Below, piece after piece: positions 25,786-33,705 of a DNA stretch of 57,406 nt. Position 1 is the first letter of the stretch. Each line of letters begins with the position of its first letter. The notes beneath the pieces were generated by a model, which was given only the letters and a program-made list of their open reading frames with translations, was not told where the DNA came from and did not search any database. The translations under genes and the position numbers were made by a program. The stretch comes from an uncultured Propionibacteriaceae bacterium (GTDB taxonomy: Bacteria > Actinomycetota > Actinomycetes > Propionibacteriales > Propionibacteriaceae): the NCBI GenBank assembly GCA_938046585.1, contig CALIWR010000014.1, positions 1 to 57,406 of the forward strand, given 5' to 3'.

Positions 25786-26493
25786 TCAGGAGGGCTGGCG
25801 GGCGACCCAGTCGGCCAGTTCGACCCGCGGGCCGGTGAAGAACGGGGTTTCCAGCCGGACATGGAGCCGAGCCTCGGCGCCGCGCTGGTGACGCATCGCA
25901 TCGGTCAGCCGGTACAGCTCGTCGGCTTCGAAGGCCAGCAGCCATTCGTAGTCATTGAGCGCGAAGGCGGAGGTGGTGGAGCCTGGCACGTCGGGGTATT
26001 CACGGCCCATCCGCCCGTGCTCGGCCAGGATCCGGGAACGCTGCGCGTCGTCCATCACGTACCAGTCATAGCTGCGTACGAACGGGTAGACGCACAACCA
26101 TGGCCGCGGCGCCACCCCGGCGAAGCAGGCTGGGACGTGGCCCCGGTTGAATTCGGCCGGGCGATGCACCCCGACACAAGACCAGACCGGCCGCAGCGCG
26201 GCGCCTAGCCGCGACGCCCGCAGCCCGTGGTAGGCGGCCTGGAGCGCGGTCGGGACATCGCAGAGGCTCCACAGCAGCAGGTCGGCGTCGGCCCGGAAAC
26301 CGCCGATGTCGTACCAGCCGCGGATGGTCACCCCGGCGTCACCGATCGCCATTTCGGCGGGCTCGACCATGTCCGCGTCGACCGGGGCGATGGTCTGGAA
26401 GACCGAGTACATCAGGTACCGCGGTACGGCGTTCACCTTTTCGGCCGGGATCAGCCGGTCGCGCGGGTCAACGGGCATCTGGTGGTGAGACAT
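25786..26493 (-). CDS. hemQ: coproheme decarboxylase (HemQ/ChdC)
   Basis: HemQ catalyses the last step of the coproporphyrin-dependent haem pathway, the peroxide-driven decarboxylation of two propionates of coproheme to give haem b. The 235-residue protein belongs to the chlorite-dismutase-like superfamily and has the actinobacterial CVYPFVRSYDWYVM segment with the catalytic tyrosine (Tyr136). AEHGRMGREYP follows. The start MSHHQMP has AGAAGGAG upstream and lies inside the 3' end of hemH (26-base overlap), so a longer in-frame start far upstream is rejected. It is the last gene of the operon hemA-hemH-hemQ. Confidence 0.95.
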   Translation of the reverse strand: MSHHQMPVDPRDRLIPAEKVNAVPRYLMYSVFQTIAPVDADMVEPAEMAIGDAGVTIRGWYDIGGFRADADLLLWSLCDVPTALQAAYHGLRASRLGAALRPVWSCVGVHRPAEFNRGHVPACFAGVAPRPWLCVYPFVRSYDWYVMDDAQRSRILAEHGRMGREYPDVPGSTTSAFALNDYEWLLAFEADELYRLTDAMRHQRGAEARLHVRLETPFFTGPRVELADWVARQPS

Positions 26494-27577
26494 CGTTCTC
26501 CTTCTGGGTTGGGCTGGGTTGGTGCTCGTGGGGACGTCCTGCGGCCGTGGCGCGGCAACAGCCGGAGCTCGGATCGAAGCAGGGATGTTGCGGGCCGCGG
26601 ATCTCGCCGCGGGCGACAGCCGCCTGTTCCTCCAGCAGGTCGGCCAGGGCTGAGACGAAGGCCGGGTGGGTGCCGGCGGTAGCGGCCCGGACAAAAGCCA
26701 AACCCGCCGCGGCGGCGCTGTCGCGGGCCTGGGTGTCGAGGTCGTACGCGACCTCCATGTGATCGCTGATGAAACCGATCGGGGCAGCTACCAGCCCCAC
26801 GACCGCGTTCAGGTCCGCGATCCGGTCGTTGATATCGGGTTCTAGCCACGGCACCTGCGGCGGGCCGGAACGCGAGCAGTAGCACAATTCCCAATCCAGC
26901 TGTTCCCCCAGCCGTAGCTGGGCCCGGCGGACCACCTCAGCGGCCACCTGCAGGTGCTGGGCCTGGTATCGGTTCTCGGGCCTACCGCCGCCGGAAAGGT
27001 CGTTCATCGCTGTCGGGATCGAATGGGTGACAAAGAGCACCCGGATCGGCTGTTGGCCGACCTGGTCGCGCAGGCTGGTGACCGCGGCTACCAGGGCGTC
27101 GGTGTTGGCGGTCAGGAAGCCGTCCTGGTGCCAGTACGGGCCGAGCTTGTCCAGGCGGACCTCAGGCACCTGGCGCATCGCCTGCTCGAGGTCCTCGTGG
27201 TATTGACGGCAGCTGGAGTAGCTGGAATAGGCCGAGGTGGTCAGTACCGCCACCCGCCGGTGCCCCTGGTCTCGTAGCCCGGCGACCGTGTCGGCCAGGA
27301 ACGGGGTCCAGTTCCGGTTACCGACCACCACCTCGCGCGGGCAGCCGCGGCGGGCCAGCTCGGCAGCCAGGGCCCGGCGCAGAGCCTCGTTCTGCTCGTT
27401 GATCGGGGAACGTCCGCCGAAGAGCTGGTAGTGCCGTGAGACCTCGATCAGCCGCTCGTCGGGCACCGGGCGACCCGCGGTCGCGTTCCGCATGAAGGGC
27501 AGCACATCCTCGGGGCCCCGCGGCCCGCCGTACGAGCTGATCAGGATCGCGGGGTACGGGCTGAGCGCGTCACTCAT
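26468..27577 (-). CDS. hemH: coproporphyrin III ferrochelatase
   Basis: This enzyme inserts ferrous iron into coproporphyrin III (CpfC role), giving the substrate of HemQ. The protein has 369 residues. The catalytic histidine is His185 in LFVTHSIPTAM. Cysteines at about 333, 340 and 341 (CFDPSSGCC) with an internal cysteine match the [2Fe-2S] ligands of actinobacterial ferrochelatases. The C-terminal tail after the cluster is unusually long and overlaps hemQ. The start MSDALSPYPAILISSYGG overlaps the hemA stop as ATGA. The old name hemH is used; cpfC is the newer symbol. Confidence 0.95.
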   Translation of the reverse strand: MSDALSPYPAILISSYGGPRGPEDVLPFMRNATAGRPVPDERLIEVSRHYQLFGGRSPINEQNEALRRALAAELARRGCPREVVVGNRNWTPFLADTVAGLRDQGHRRVAVLTTSAYSSYSSCRQYHEDLEQAMRQVPEVRLDKLGPYWHQDGFLTANTDALVAAVTSLRDQVGQQPIRVLFVTHSIPTAMNDLSGGGRPENRYQAQHLQVAAEVVRRAQLRLGEQLDWELCYCSRSGPPQVPWLEPDINDRIADLNAVVGLVAAPIGFISDHMEVAYDLDTQARDSAAAAGLAFVRAATAGTHPAFVSALADLLEEQAAVARGEIRGPQHPCFDPSSGCCRATAAGRPHEHQPSPTQKENDVSPPDAR

Positions 27578-28839
27578 GGGTGCTCCGCGGCCTGGGGGCG
27601 CAGGTCGGCCAGGCTAAGCCCGGTGACCGGGCAGCGGCGATCCTCGTTGCGGGGCTGGCCGGGGCACGGCCCGTACACCTCCTCCAGCGCAGCCAGGTAG
27701 TCGTCAACCCGGCCTTCCAGGGCGGCCTCTCGGGCCCGGGCCGAAGGGGTGTGCAGGAAACGGTTCGCCAGCCGTCGCAGCGCCTGGGCACAGTCGTCAG
27801 TGGTCAGCGGGCGACCCTGCGGTAGCCGGCGGACCTCCTCGTCAACCAATGCCAGCACCGCCTGCCGTAGCGACGCCACCGCCGGGTCCACGGCGCGGGA
27901 GGCGAGCCGGCCGGAGGCCTCGGCGATCCCCTCCCGGACCAACCGCTCGGCCTGCGCGGTGTCAGCGGCCCAAGTCGGGCGGATCGCAGCCCGAACCGCG
28001 GCCAAGTCCAACAGGGTGATCCCGGGTAGTTCGGCGACCGCCGGGTCCACGTCCGGGCTCAGCGACAGATCGAGCAGCACCCGGACCGGGGTCTGAGCCA
28101 GATGCTCGGGCCGGATCACGGGCTGCTGCGAGCCGCGGCAGGTGACCACCAGGGTGCTGTCACGCAGCCCCTGCGCCAGGTCCGCGGCGAGCGGCAACTG
28201 ATGCCGGACCGCGAACCCCTCCCCCTTACCAGAGGCCGAATGGACGACGATCTGGGTGACGCCGCGGGCCCGGAGCGTAGCCACTACCGCTCCGGCGAAG
28301 GAGCCGGTCCCGACCAGCAGCACCCGCTGCCCGGACCAGTCGCCGATCCCGGTCTGGTCAAGCCCGACCGAGGCCACCGAGCGTCCCGAGTCGTGCAGGC
28401 TGGTCTGGGCTCCGACCCGCCGGGCGGTCCGCAGCGCCGCGTTCACCACCTGGATCAACGGGCCGCTGGCCCGGCCGGTCTCGGTGGCGGTCTGCAACGC
28501 CCGGCGCAGCTGGCCGGCAATTTCACGTTCCCCGACCACCATCGACGCCAGCCCGCAGGCCACCCGGAACAGGTGTTCGAGGGCCTCCCCGTCCTGGTAG
28601 ACGGTCCAGCGCGGCTGGGCGGTTAATTCCCGCGCCAGCCGCAACCGCAGGTGCGATTCGGGGACTTCGGGGGCGTCGATCAGCAGCTCGACCCGGTTAC
28701 AGGTGACCAGGCTGAGGACCCCTTCGACTCCGGGGACGACTTCAACGCATGCGGCCAGTCTGTCCGCATGCTGTGATATCCGTTGGACTTCGGGCAGTCC
28801 TTGGCGGTCATGCTCGACGGAGAGGATCACGAGATTCAC
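27574..28839 (-). CDS. hemA: glutamyl-tRNA reductase
   Basis: HemA reduces glutamyl-tRNA(Glu) to glutamate 1-semialdehyde, the committed step of C5 tetrapyrrole synthesis. The protein has 421 residues from GTG 28839 (MNLVILSVEHD). GTG 28830 is an alternative. An upstream in-frame extension overlaps hemE and is rejected. The catalytic cysteine is in LVTCNRVELL, the substrate region reads VVGEREIAGQ, and the NADPH-binding domain has LLVGTGSFAG. A C-terminal dimerisation domain follows. It is divergent from hemE with only 48 bases between starts, so promoters of one operon probably lie within the other gene. Confidence 0.95.
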   Translation of the reverse strand: MNLVILSVEHDRQGLPEVQRISQHADRLAACVEVVPGVEGVLSLVTCNRVELLIDAPEVPESHLRLRLARELTAQPRWTVYQDGEALEHLFRVACGLASMVVGEREIAGQLRRALQTATETGRASGPLIQVVNAALRTARRVGAQTSLHDSGRSVASVGLDQTGIGDWSGQRVLLVGTGSFAGAVVATLRARGVTQIVVHSASGKGEGFAVRHQLPLAADLAQGLRDSTLVVTCRGSQQPVIRPEHLAQTPVRVLLDLSLSPDVDPAVAELPGITLLDLAAVRAAIRPTWAADTAQAERLVREGIAEASGRLASRAVDPAVASLRQAVLALVDEEVRRLPQGRPLTTDDCAQALRRLANRFLHTPSARAREAALEGRVDDYLAALEEVYGPCPGQPRNEDRRCPVTGLSLADLRPQAAEHP

Positions 28840-28887
28840 GATGGGCCCAGTGAACCAGATCTGGGCCGATGGGACAGGATGGCGCCC

Positions 28888-29898
28888 ATGACGGATAGTC
28901 GCCCCCCGCTGCTGCAGGCTCTGGCCGGCAGTCGCCCAGACCGGTTGCCGGTCTGGTTCATGCGACAAGCTGGTCGTTCCCTGCCGGAATACCGCGCGGC
29001 CCGGGAAGGGGTGGGGATGCTCGAGGCCTGCCTGATGCCGCCGTTGGCAGCTGAGATCACCTGCCAACCGGTACGACGCCACCAAGTCGACGCGGCCGTC
29101 TTCTTCTCCGACATCATGATCCCGCTGGCCCTGGCCGGGGTAGAGGTCACCATCCGCGCCGGGATCGGCCCGGTGCTGGGTGAGCCGGTCCGAACCGCCG
29201 CCGACGTGGACCGCCTGGCCGGCCGGCGGATCGAGGACGGTTCGGCGATCACCGAAGCAGTCGCGCTGGCGGTCGCCGAACTTGGGGAGTCAACCCCGGT
29301 GATTGGTTTCGCCGGGGCCCCGTTCACCCTGGCCGCGTACCTGGTCGAAGGTCGCAGCTCCCGCGACCATCTCGCAGCCCGGGCCCTGATGCATGCCGAC
29401 CCGGCCACCTGGGACCGGCTGCTCAGCTGGTGCGCCGAACTGTCAGCGGACTTCCTGCGGCTGCAGGTCGCCGGCGGGGCCCGTGCGGTGCAGGTCTTCG
29501 ACTCCTGGGCCGGGTCACTCAGTCTGGCCGATTACCGCGACCATGCCGTGGGGTACTCTCGGCGGGTCTTGGCGGCAGCCGCCGTACCCCGGATCCACTT
29601 CGGGGTCGGCACCGCTCACCTGCTGGAGGAGCTGGCACCCGGCTGCGAGGCGGTCGGCGTCGACTACCGGATCCCGCTGGATGAGGCAGCGCGGCGGCTG
29701 CCCGGCACCGTCCTCCAGGGGAACCTAGACCCGGCCCGGTTGGCCGCCGGCTGGGAGCCACTCGAGGCCCATGCCCGCGACGTCGTCGCCCGCGGCCAGG
29801 CTGCCCCGGCGCACGTGGTCAATTTGGGCCACGGTGTCCCCCCCACTACCGACCCGCAGGTACTGACCGACCTGGTCTGCCTGCTCCACGAGCTGTGA
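28888..29898 (+). CDS. hemE: uroporphyrinogen decarboxylase
   Basis: HemE decarboxylates uroporphyrinogen III to coproporphyrinogen III. The 336-residue protein opens with the conserved RLPVWFMRQAGRSLPEYR, carries FFSDIMIP with the key aspartate, and continues with GFAGAPFTLAAYLVEG and QVFDSWAG. The start MTDSRPPLLQ is preferred, and an ATG three codons upstream is possible. It leads a plus-strand operon, hemE-hemY-hemCD-hemB-hemL, joined by overlapping stop/start codons. Its stop overlaps the hemY GTG as GTGA. Confidence 0.96.
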   Translation: MTDSRPPLLQALAGSRPDRLPVWFMRQAGRSLPEYRAAREGVGMLEACLMPPLAAEITCQPVRRHQVDAAVFFSDIMIPLALAGVEVTIRAGIGPVLGEPVRTAADVDRLAGRRIEDGSAITEAVALAVAELGESTPVIGFAGAPFTLAAYLVEGRSSRDHLAARALMHADPATWDRLLSWCAELSADFLRLQVAGGARAVQVFDSWAGSLSLADYRDHAVGYSRRVLAAAAVPRIHFGVGTAHLLEELAPGCEAVGVDYRIPLDEAARRLPGTVLQGNLDPARLAAGWEPLEAHARDVVARGQAAPAHVVNLGHGVPPTTDPQVLTDLVCLLHEL

Positions 29899-31142
29899 AC
29901 GCCATCGTCATCGGCGCCGGGGTCGCCGGCCTCGCTGCTGCGTACCGCCTGGCCCGGGCCGGGGAGCAGGTGACTGTCGTGGAGGCCTCAGACCGGCTCG
30001 GCGGAATGGTCCGCTCAGTCCGCCTGGCCGGGGAGTGGATCGACGCCGGAGCCGAGGCCTTCGCCCAGCACCATCAGGTGCTCAACCTCTGCTCCCAGCT
30101 GCAGCTGACAATCCACGAACCACTCCAGCGGCCCCGAATCCGCTGGTCGGTAGACCGTTCCTGGGTGGCCGCAGACGGGATGCTGGGGATTCCGGCCAGC
30201 CCACACGACCCCGCGCTGCGGCAGGCCCTGGAGGACCAGGACCTGGCGGTGGCCCGGGCCGAACCGTACCTGCCGGCAGGCCTGGGCGCAGACGCGGCCA
30301 GCCTCGGTGAGCTGGTCACGACCCGGCTCGGGTCGGCGGTCACCGAGCGTCTGGTGGCGCCGCTCACCCGCGGCATCTTCAACCGGGAGCCGGACCAGGT
30401 CCCGCTAGCCCAGATGGCGCCGGCGCTCATGGGGCCTGGTTCGCTGTACGACAAGGTCACCGCCGCCCGCAGCCAGCGGTCTCGGATCGCGCAGCCGGCC
30501 GGTGGCCTGTACCGGCTGGTTGAGGCGTTGGCCTTCGACATCATCTCCCACGGTGGTGAGATCCGGCTCAACCAGCCGGTCACCGGGCTCCGGCCGGGCT
30601 GGCAGGTGCAGGCCGAGGAATTACTGCACGCAGACCGGGTGGTGATCGCCTGCCCGGGTGAACCGGCCACCGAGCTGCTGCGCCAGATCGGGGTACCGGT
30701 GGCAGCGCCGGCCACCAGCGCCTCGACCATCGTGCTGCTGGCGGTTCCCGTCGAGGCCCTGGCCGTGATCCCGCCCTGTTCGGGGATACTGCTCGGACGC
30801 CCGATCCCGGGGCTCACCGCCCGGGCCCTGACTGTCTGGTCCGCCAAGTGGCCCGGCGATCACAACCCCTCGTACGCGATCCTGCGGGTCAGCTACCCGG
30901 CTGTTGTTACGCCCACCCCCCGGACGGTCCTGACCGATGCCGCGCTGCTGCTCGGCTGCCGGCTGCCGCGGGTCGCGGATTCCGCGGTCATCGCCTGGCC
31001 GGCGGTACCGCGGAGCCTGTCCCCCGCAGACCGGGCTGAACTGGTGGAACGGTTGCCGGACGGGATTCGGCTGGCCGGGGCCTGGGTCTTCGGCAACGGG
31101 ATCGAGGCGGCGCTGACCTCAGGCCTGGGAGCCGCCTCGTGA
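29895..31142 (+). CDS. hemY: coproporphyrinogen III oxidase (HemY/CgoX type)
   Basis: This is a flavoprotein that oxidises coproporphyrinogen III to coproporphyrin III in the pathway ending with HemQ. The 415-residue protein has an N-terminal FAD motif VIGAGVAGLAAAYRLARAG, then the DRLGGMVRS and GAEAF segments, the family-typical APLTRGIFN, and a C-terminal flavin region GIRLAGAWVFGNG. It is somewhat shorter than typical members (about 450-470 residues). GTG start within a GTGA overlap with hemE. Its own stop overlaps the GTG of hemCD. The presence of HemQ and this enzyme, and the lack of a protoporphyrin route, fit together. Confidence 0.92.
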   Translation: MNAIVIGAGVAGLAAAYRLARAGEQVTVVEASDRLGGMVRSVRLAGEWIDAGAEAFAQHHQVLNLCSQLQLTIHEPLQRPRIRWSVDRSWVAADGMLGIPASPHDPALRQALEDQDLAVARAEPYLPAGLGADAASLGELVTTRLGSAVTERLVAPLTRGIFNREPDQVPLAQMAPALMGPGSLYDKVTAARSQRSRIAQPAGGLYRLVEALAFDIISHGGEIRLNQPVTGLRPGWQVQAEELLHADRVVIACPGEPATELLRQIGVPVAAPATSASTIVLLAVPVEALAVIPPCSGILLGRPIPGLTARALTVWSAKWPGDHNPSYAILRVSYPAVVTPTPRTVLTDAALLLGCRLPRVADSAVIAWPAVPRSLSPADRAELVERLPDGIRLAGAWVFGNGIEAALTSGLGAAS

Positions 31143-32746
31143 GACTCGGGACCCGGGCCTCCACCCTGGCGGTAACCCAGTCGACCTGGGTGGCGCAGCG
31201 CCTGGAACGGTTCGGGCACCAGGTCGAGATGGTGCCGGTACGGACCCGGGGTGACCGGGAGCGGGGTTCGCTGACTGCCCTGCCTGGGCTCGGGGTATTC
31301 GCCGCGGAACTGCGTTCCGCCTTGCTGCGCGGCGAGGTTGACCTGGCGGTGCATTCGTACAAAGACCTGCCGACCGAACCGGTTCCGGGGCTGGTGGTGG
31401 CTGCGGTCCCGGTCCGCGCAGCAGCCGGTGATGCGCTCTGCGCCCGGGACGGACTGGGCCTGGCCGGTTTGCCGGCCGGGGCCCGGGTCGGGACCGGTTC
31501 GCCGCGGCGGGTGGCCCAGCTGCGGGCGTTACGGCCCGACCTGCTGTACGTCGACCTGCGCGGCAATATCGACACCCGTCTGGCCCGGGTCGCTACCGGC
31601 GATCTGGACGCGGTGGTGCTGGCGGCGGCCGGGCTGCACCGGCTCGGGCTGGCGGCCCGGATCACCGAGGAATTGGCGATCCTGCCCGCGCCGGGTCAGG
31701 GGGCATTGGCGGTCGAATGCCGCGCCGACGACCCTGCCACGATCGCGGCGCTGGCGGCGCTGGACGATCCGGTCACCCGGCAGCAGGTCACCGAGGAGCG
31801 GGCGGTCCTGGCCGGCCTGGGCGGCGGCTGCGCGGCCCCCATCAGCGCCCTCGGCGAGGGCCGACGGCTGGTGGCCGCGGTCCATTCCGGCGACGGCAGC
31901 CGCCAGGTCCGTACCGAGCAGGAACTGGCACCCGGCGCTGGGCAGCGGGCCGCGGCGCAGCTGCTGACCCAAGGCGCCGCCGACGTGACGCCGCTGGGCG
32001 CCAGCCGGGCCTCCCGGCTGGCCGAACTGCACGATTCGACGGCGCTGTGGCCGGACGCGGCCCGTCCCACCGTTCTGCTGCCCCGCGAACCGGGCACCCT
32101 GTCGGCGGCGCTGACGGCGGCCGGTCTGCAGGTCACCTGTCAGCCGGTCCAGTCCCGGGTTCCGCTACCGACCGGGCCCCTACCACCAGCCGACTGGTCG
32201 GTGATTACCTCCGCCCGTACCGTCGAGACCCTGCAGGAGCAGGGGCTACGGCTGCCCGGCCGGATCGCCGCGGTCGGCCAGGCCACCGCGGCCGCCCTGC
32301 GCCAGGCCGGCTACCAGGTGGCCTTCGTGCCAACGGTGGCGTCTGGCGCCGGGATCGTCCAGGACTTTCCACCCGGCACCGGCCGGGTCCTGGTACCCGG
32401 CTCGGCCCTGTCGAAGCCGGATCTGCCGCAGGGGCTGCGGGCGCTGGGATACCAGGTGGAGGTGCTCGCGCTGTACACGATGGAGCCGGTCCTGGCGCTG
32501 CCGCCGCGGCTGGTCTCGGCCTGGCAGGCGGGTGACTTCGGCCTGGTAGTGGTCACCGCCGGCTCGGTGGCGCGGGCCGTGGACCGGCTGCTCGGCTGGC
32601 CCGCCGCTACCCGGGTGCTGGCCGTGGGACAGCCGACCGCGGCCGTCTTGAAGGAACTCCAGGTGGCGGCCAGCGTCTCGCCGTCACCGACCGCCGAGGC
32701 GGTGGCCCGGGCGGCCGTCGACCTGATCCGAGAGGGGAACGCATGA
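31139..32746 (+). CDS. hemCD: fused porphobilinogen deaminase / uroporphyrinogen III synthase
   Basis: This single 535-residue protein carries two consecutive pathway enzymes. Residues 1 to about 290 are HemC: MRLGTRASTLAVTQS, VHSYKDLPT, GTGSPRRVAQL, and Cys231 in GLGGGCAAP, which holds the dipyrromethane cofactor. Residues about 305-535 are HemD, with PTVLLPREPG, ITSARTVE, AAVGQATAAALRQAGYQV and the final VAVGQ-like AVGQPTAAVL region. HemD is normally about 250 residues, so the second domain is near full length. Fusion would hand unstable hydroxymethylbilane directly to the synthase. Start GTG overlaps the hemY stop. Its stop overlaps the hemB ATG (ATGA). Confidence 0.93.
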   Translation: MRLGTRASTLAVTQSTWVAQRLERFGHQVEMVPVRTRGDRERGSLTALPGLGVFAAELRSALLRGEVDLAVHSYKDLPTEPVPGLVVAAVPVRAAAGDALCARDGLGLAGLPAGARVGTGSPRRVAQLRALRPDLLYVDLRGNIDTRLARVATGDLDAVVLAAAGLHRLGLAARITEELAILPAPGQGALAVECRADDPATIAALAALDDPVTRQQVTEERAVLAGLGGGCAAPISALGEGRRLVAAVHSGDGSRQVRTEQELAPGAGQRAAAQLLTQGAADVTPLGASRASRLAELHDSTALWPDAARPTVLLPREPGTLSAALTAAGLQVTCQPVQSRVPLPTGPLPPADWSVITSARTVETLQEQGLRLPGRIAAVGQATAAALRQAGYQVAFVPTVASGAGIVQDFPPGTGRVLVPGSALSKPDLPQGLRALGYQVEVLALYTMEPVLALPPRLVSAWQAGDFGLVVVTAGSVARAVDRLLGWPAATRVLAVGQPTAAVLKELQVAASVSPSPTAEAVARAAVDLIREGNA

Positions 32747-33705
32747 TCGAACGACCACGACGACTACGGACCACGGCAGCCATGCGCCGCCTGGTCCGCG
32801 AGACCGTACCCCGCCCGGCACAACTCGTCCTGCCAGCCTTCGTCGGCGACACCAGCGTCGAGATCACCGCGATGCCCGGCGTACGACGCCACAGCGTCGC
32901 CCAAATCGGCGACCTGGCCCGCACCGCCCGCGACGCCGGGCTGGGCGCCATCATGCTGTTCGGGATCCCCCGCGACGCCGACAAGGACCCGACCGGTTCG
33001 GCCGCCTGGGCCCCGGACGGGATCCTGCAACGTGGCATCGCCGCCTGCCGAGAAGCAGTCGGTGATGATCTGGTGATCATGGCTGATGTCTGCCTAGATG
33101 AGTTCACCAGCCACGGCCACTGCGGGCTGCTGGACGAGCGGGGACGGGTCCGCAACGACGACTCCTGCGAGCGGTACGCCGAGCAGGCGGTGGCCCAGGC
33201 CCGGGCCGGGGCGCATGTGGTGGCGCCGTCGGGGATGATGGACGGGCAGGTGGCGCGGATCCGGGCCGGTCTCGATGGCGCCGGTTTCACCGAGGTCGCG
33301 ATCCTGGCGTACGCCGCGAAGTACGCCTCGGCTTTCTATGGCCCGTTCCGGGAAGCGGTCGGCTCCTCGTTGCAGGGTGACCGGCGTACGTACCAGCAGG
33401 ACCCGGCGAACCGGCGGGAGGGGCTGCGGGAGGCCCGGCTGGACCTGGCCGAGGGCGCTGACCTGGTCATGGTGAAACCTGCCAGTCACTATCTGGATGT
33501 ACTCGCCGATGTGGCCCGGCTGTCACCAGTGCCGGTCGCGGCCTACCAGGTGTCGGGCGAGTACGCGATGATCGAGGCGGCCGCCGCGAACGGCTGGATC
33601 GAGCGGCGGGCTGCGATCGAGGAGTCGGTGACCAGCATCGTCCGGGCCGGGGCCGACGTGGTGTTGACCTACTGGGCGCTGGAGGTGGCCGGATGGCTGG
33701 GCTGA
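32743..33705 (+). CDS. hemB: delta-aminolevulinic acid dehydratase (porphobilinogen synthase)
   Basis: HemB condenses two 5-aminolevulinates to porphobilinogen. The 320-residue protein has the two active-site lysines (Lys193 in AAKYASAFYGPFR, Lys246 in MVKPA). The active-site zinc cysteines are Cys117, Cys127 and Cys142 (DVCLDEFTSHGHCG and NDDSC), so it is of the zinc-dependent class. The start is the ATG overlapping the hemCD stop. The first 12 bases of hemL lie inside its 3' end, giving a 13-base overlap including the stop. Confidence 0.96.
   Translation: MIERPRRLRTTAAMRRLVRETVPRPAQLVLPAFVGDTSVEITAMPGVRRHSVAQIGDLARTARDAGLGAIMLFGIPRDADKDPTGSAAWAPDGILQRGIAACREAVGDDLVIMADVCLDEFTSHGHCGLLDERGRVRNDDSCERYAEQAVAQARAGAHVVAPSGMMDGQVARIRAGLDGAGFTEVAILAYAAKYASAFYGPFREAVGSSLQGDRRTYQQDPANRREGLREARLDLAEGADLVMVKPASHYLDVLADVARLSPVPVAAYQVSGEYAMIEAAAANGWIERRAAIEESVTSIVRAGADVVLTYWALEVAGWLG

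Noticed and set aside
26494..26694. Upstream extension of HemQ
   Set aside because: It lies within hemH coding sequence, and the internal ATG at 26493 has a good ribosome site and gives the family-typical N-terminus.
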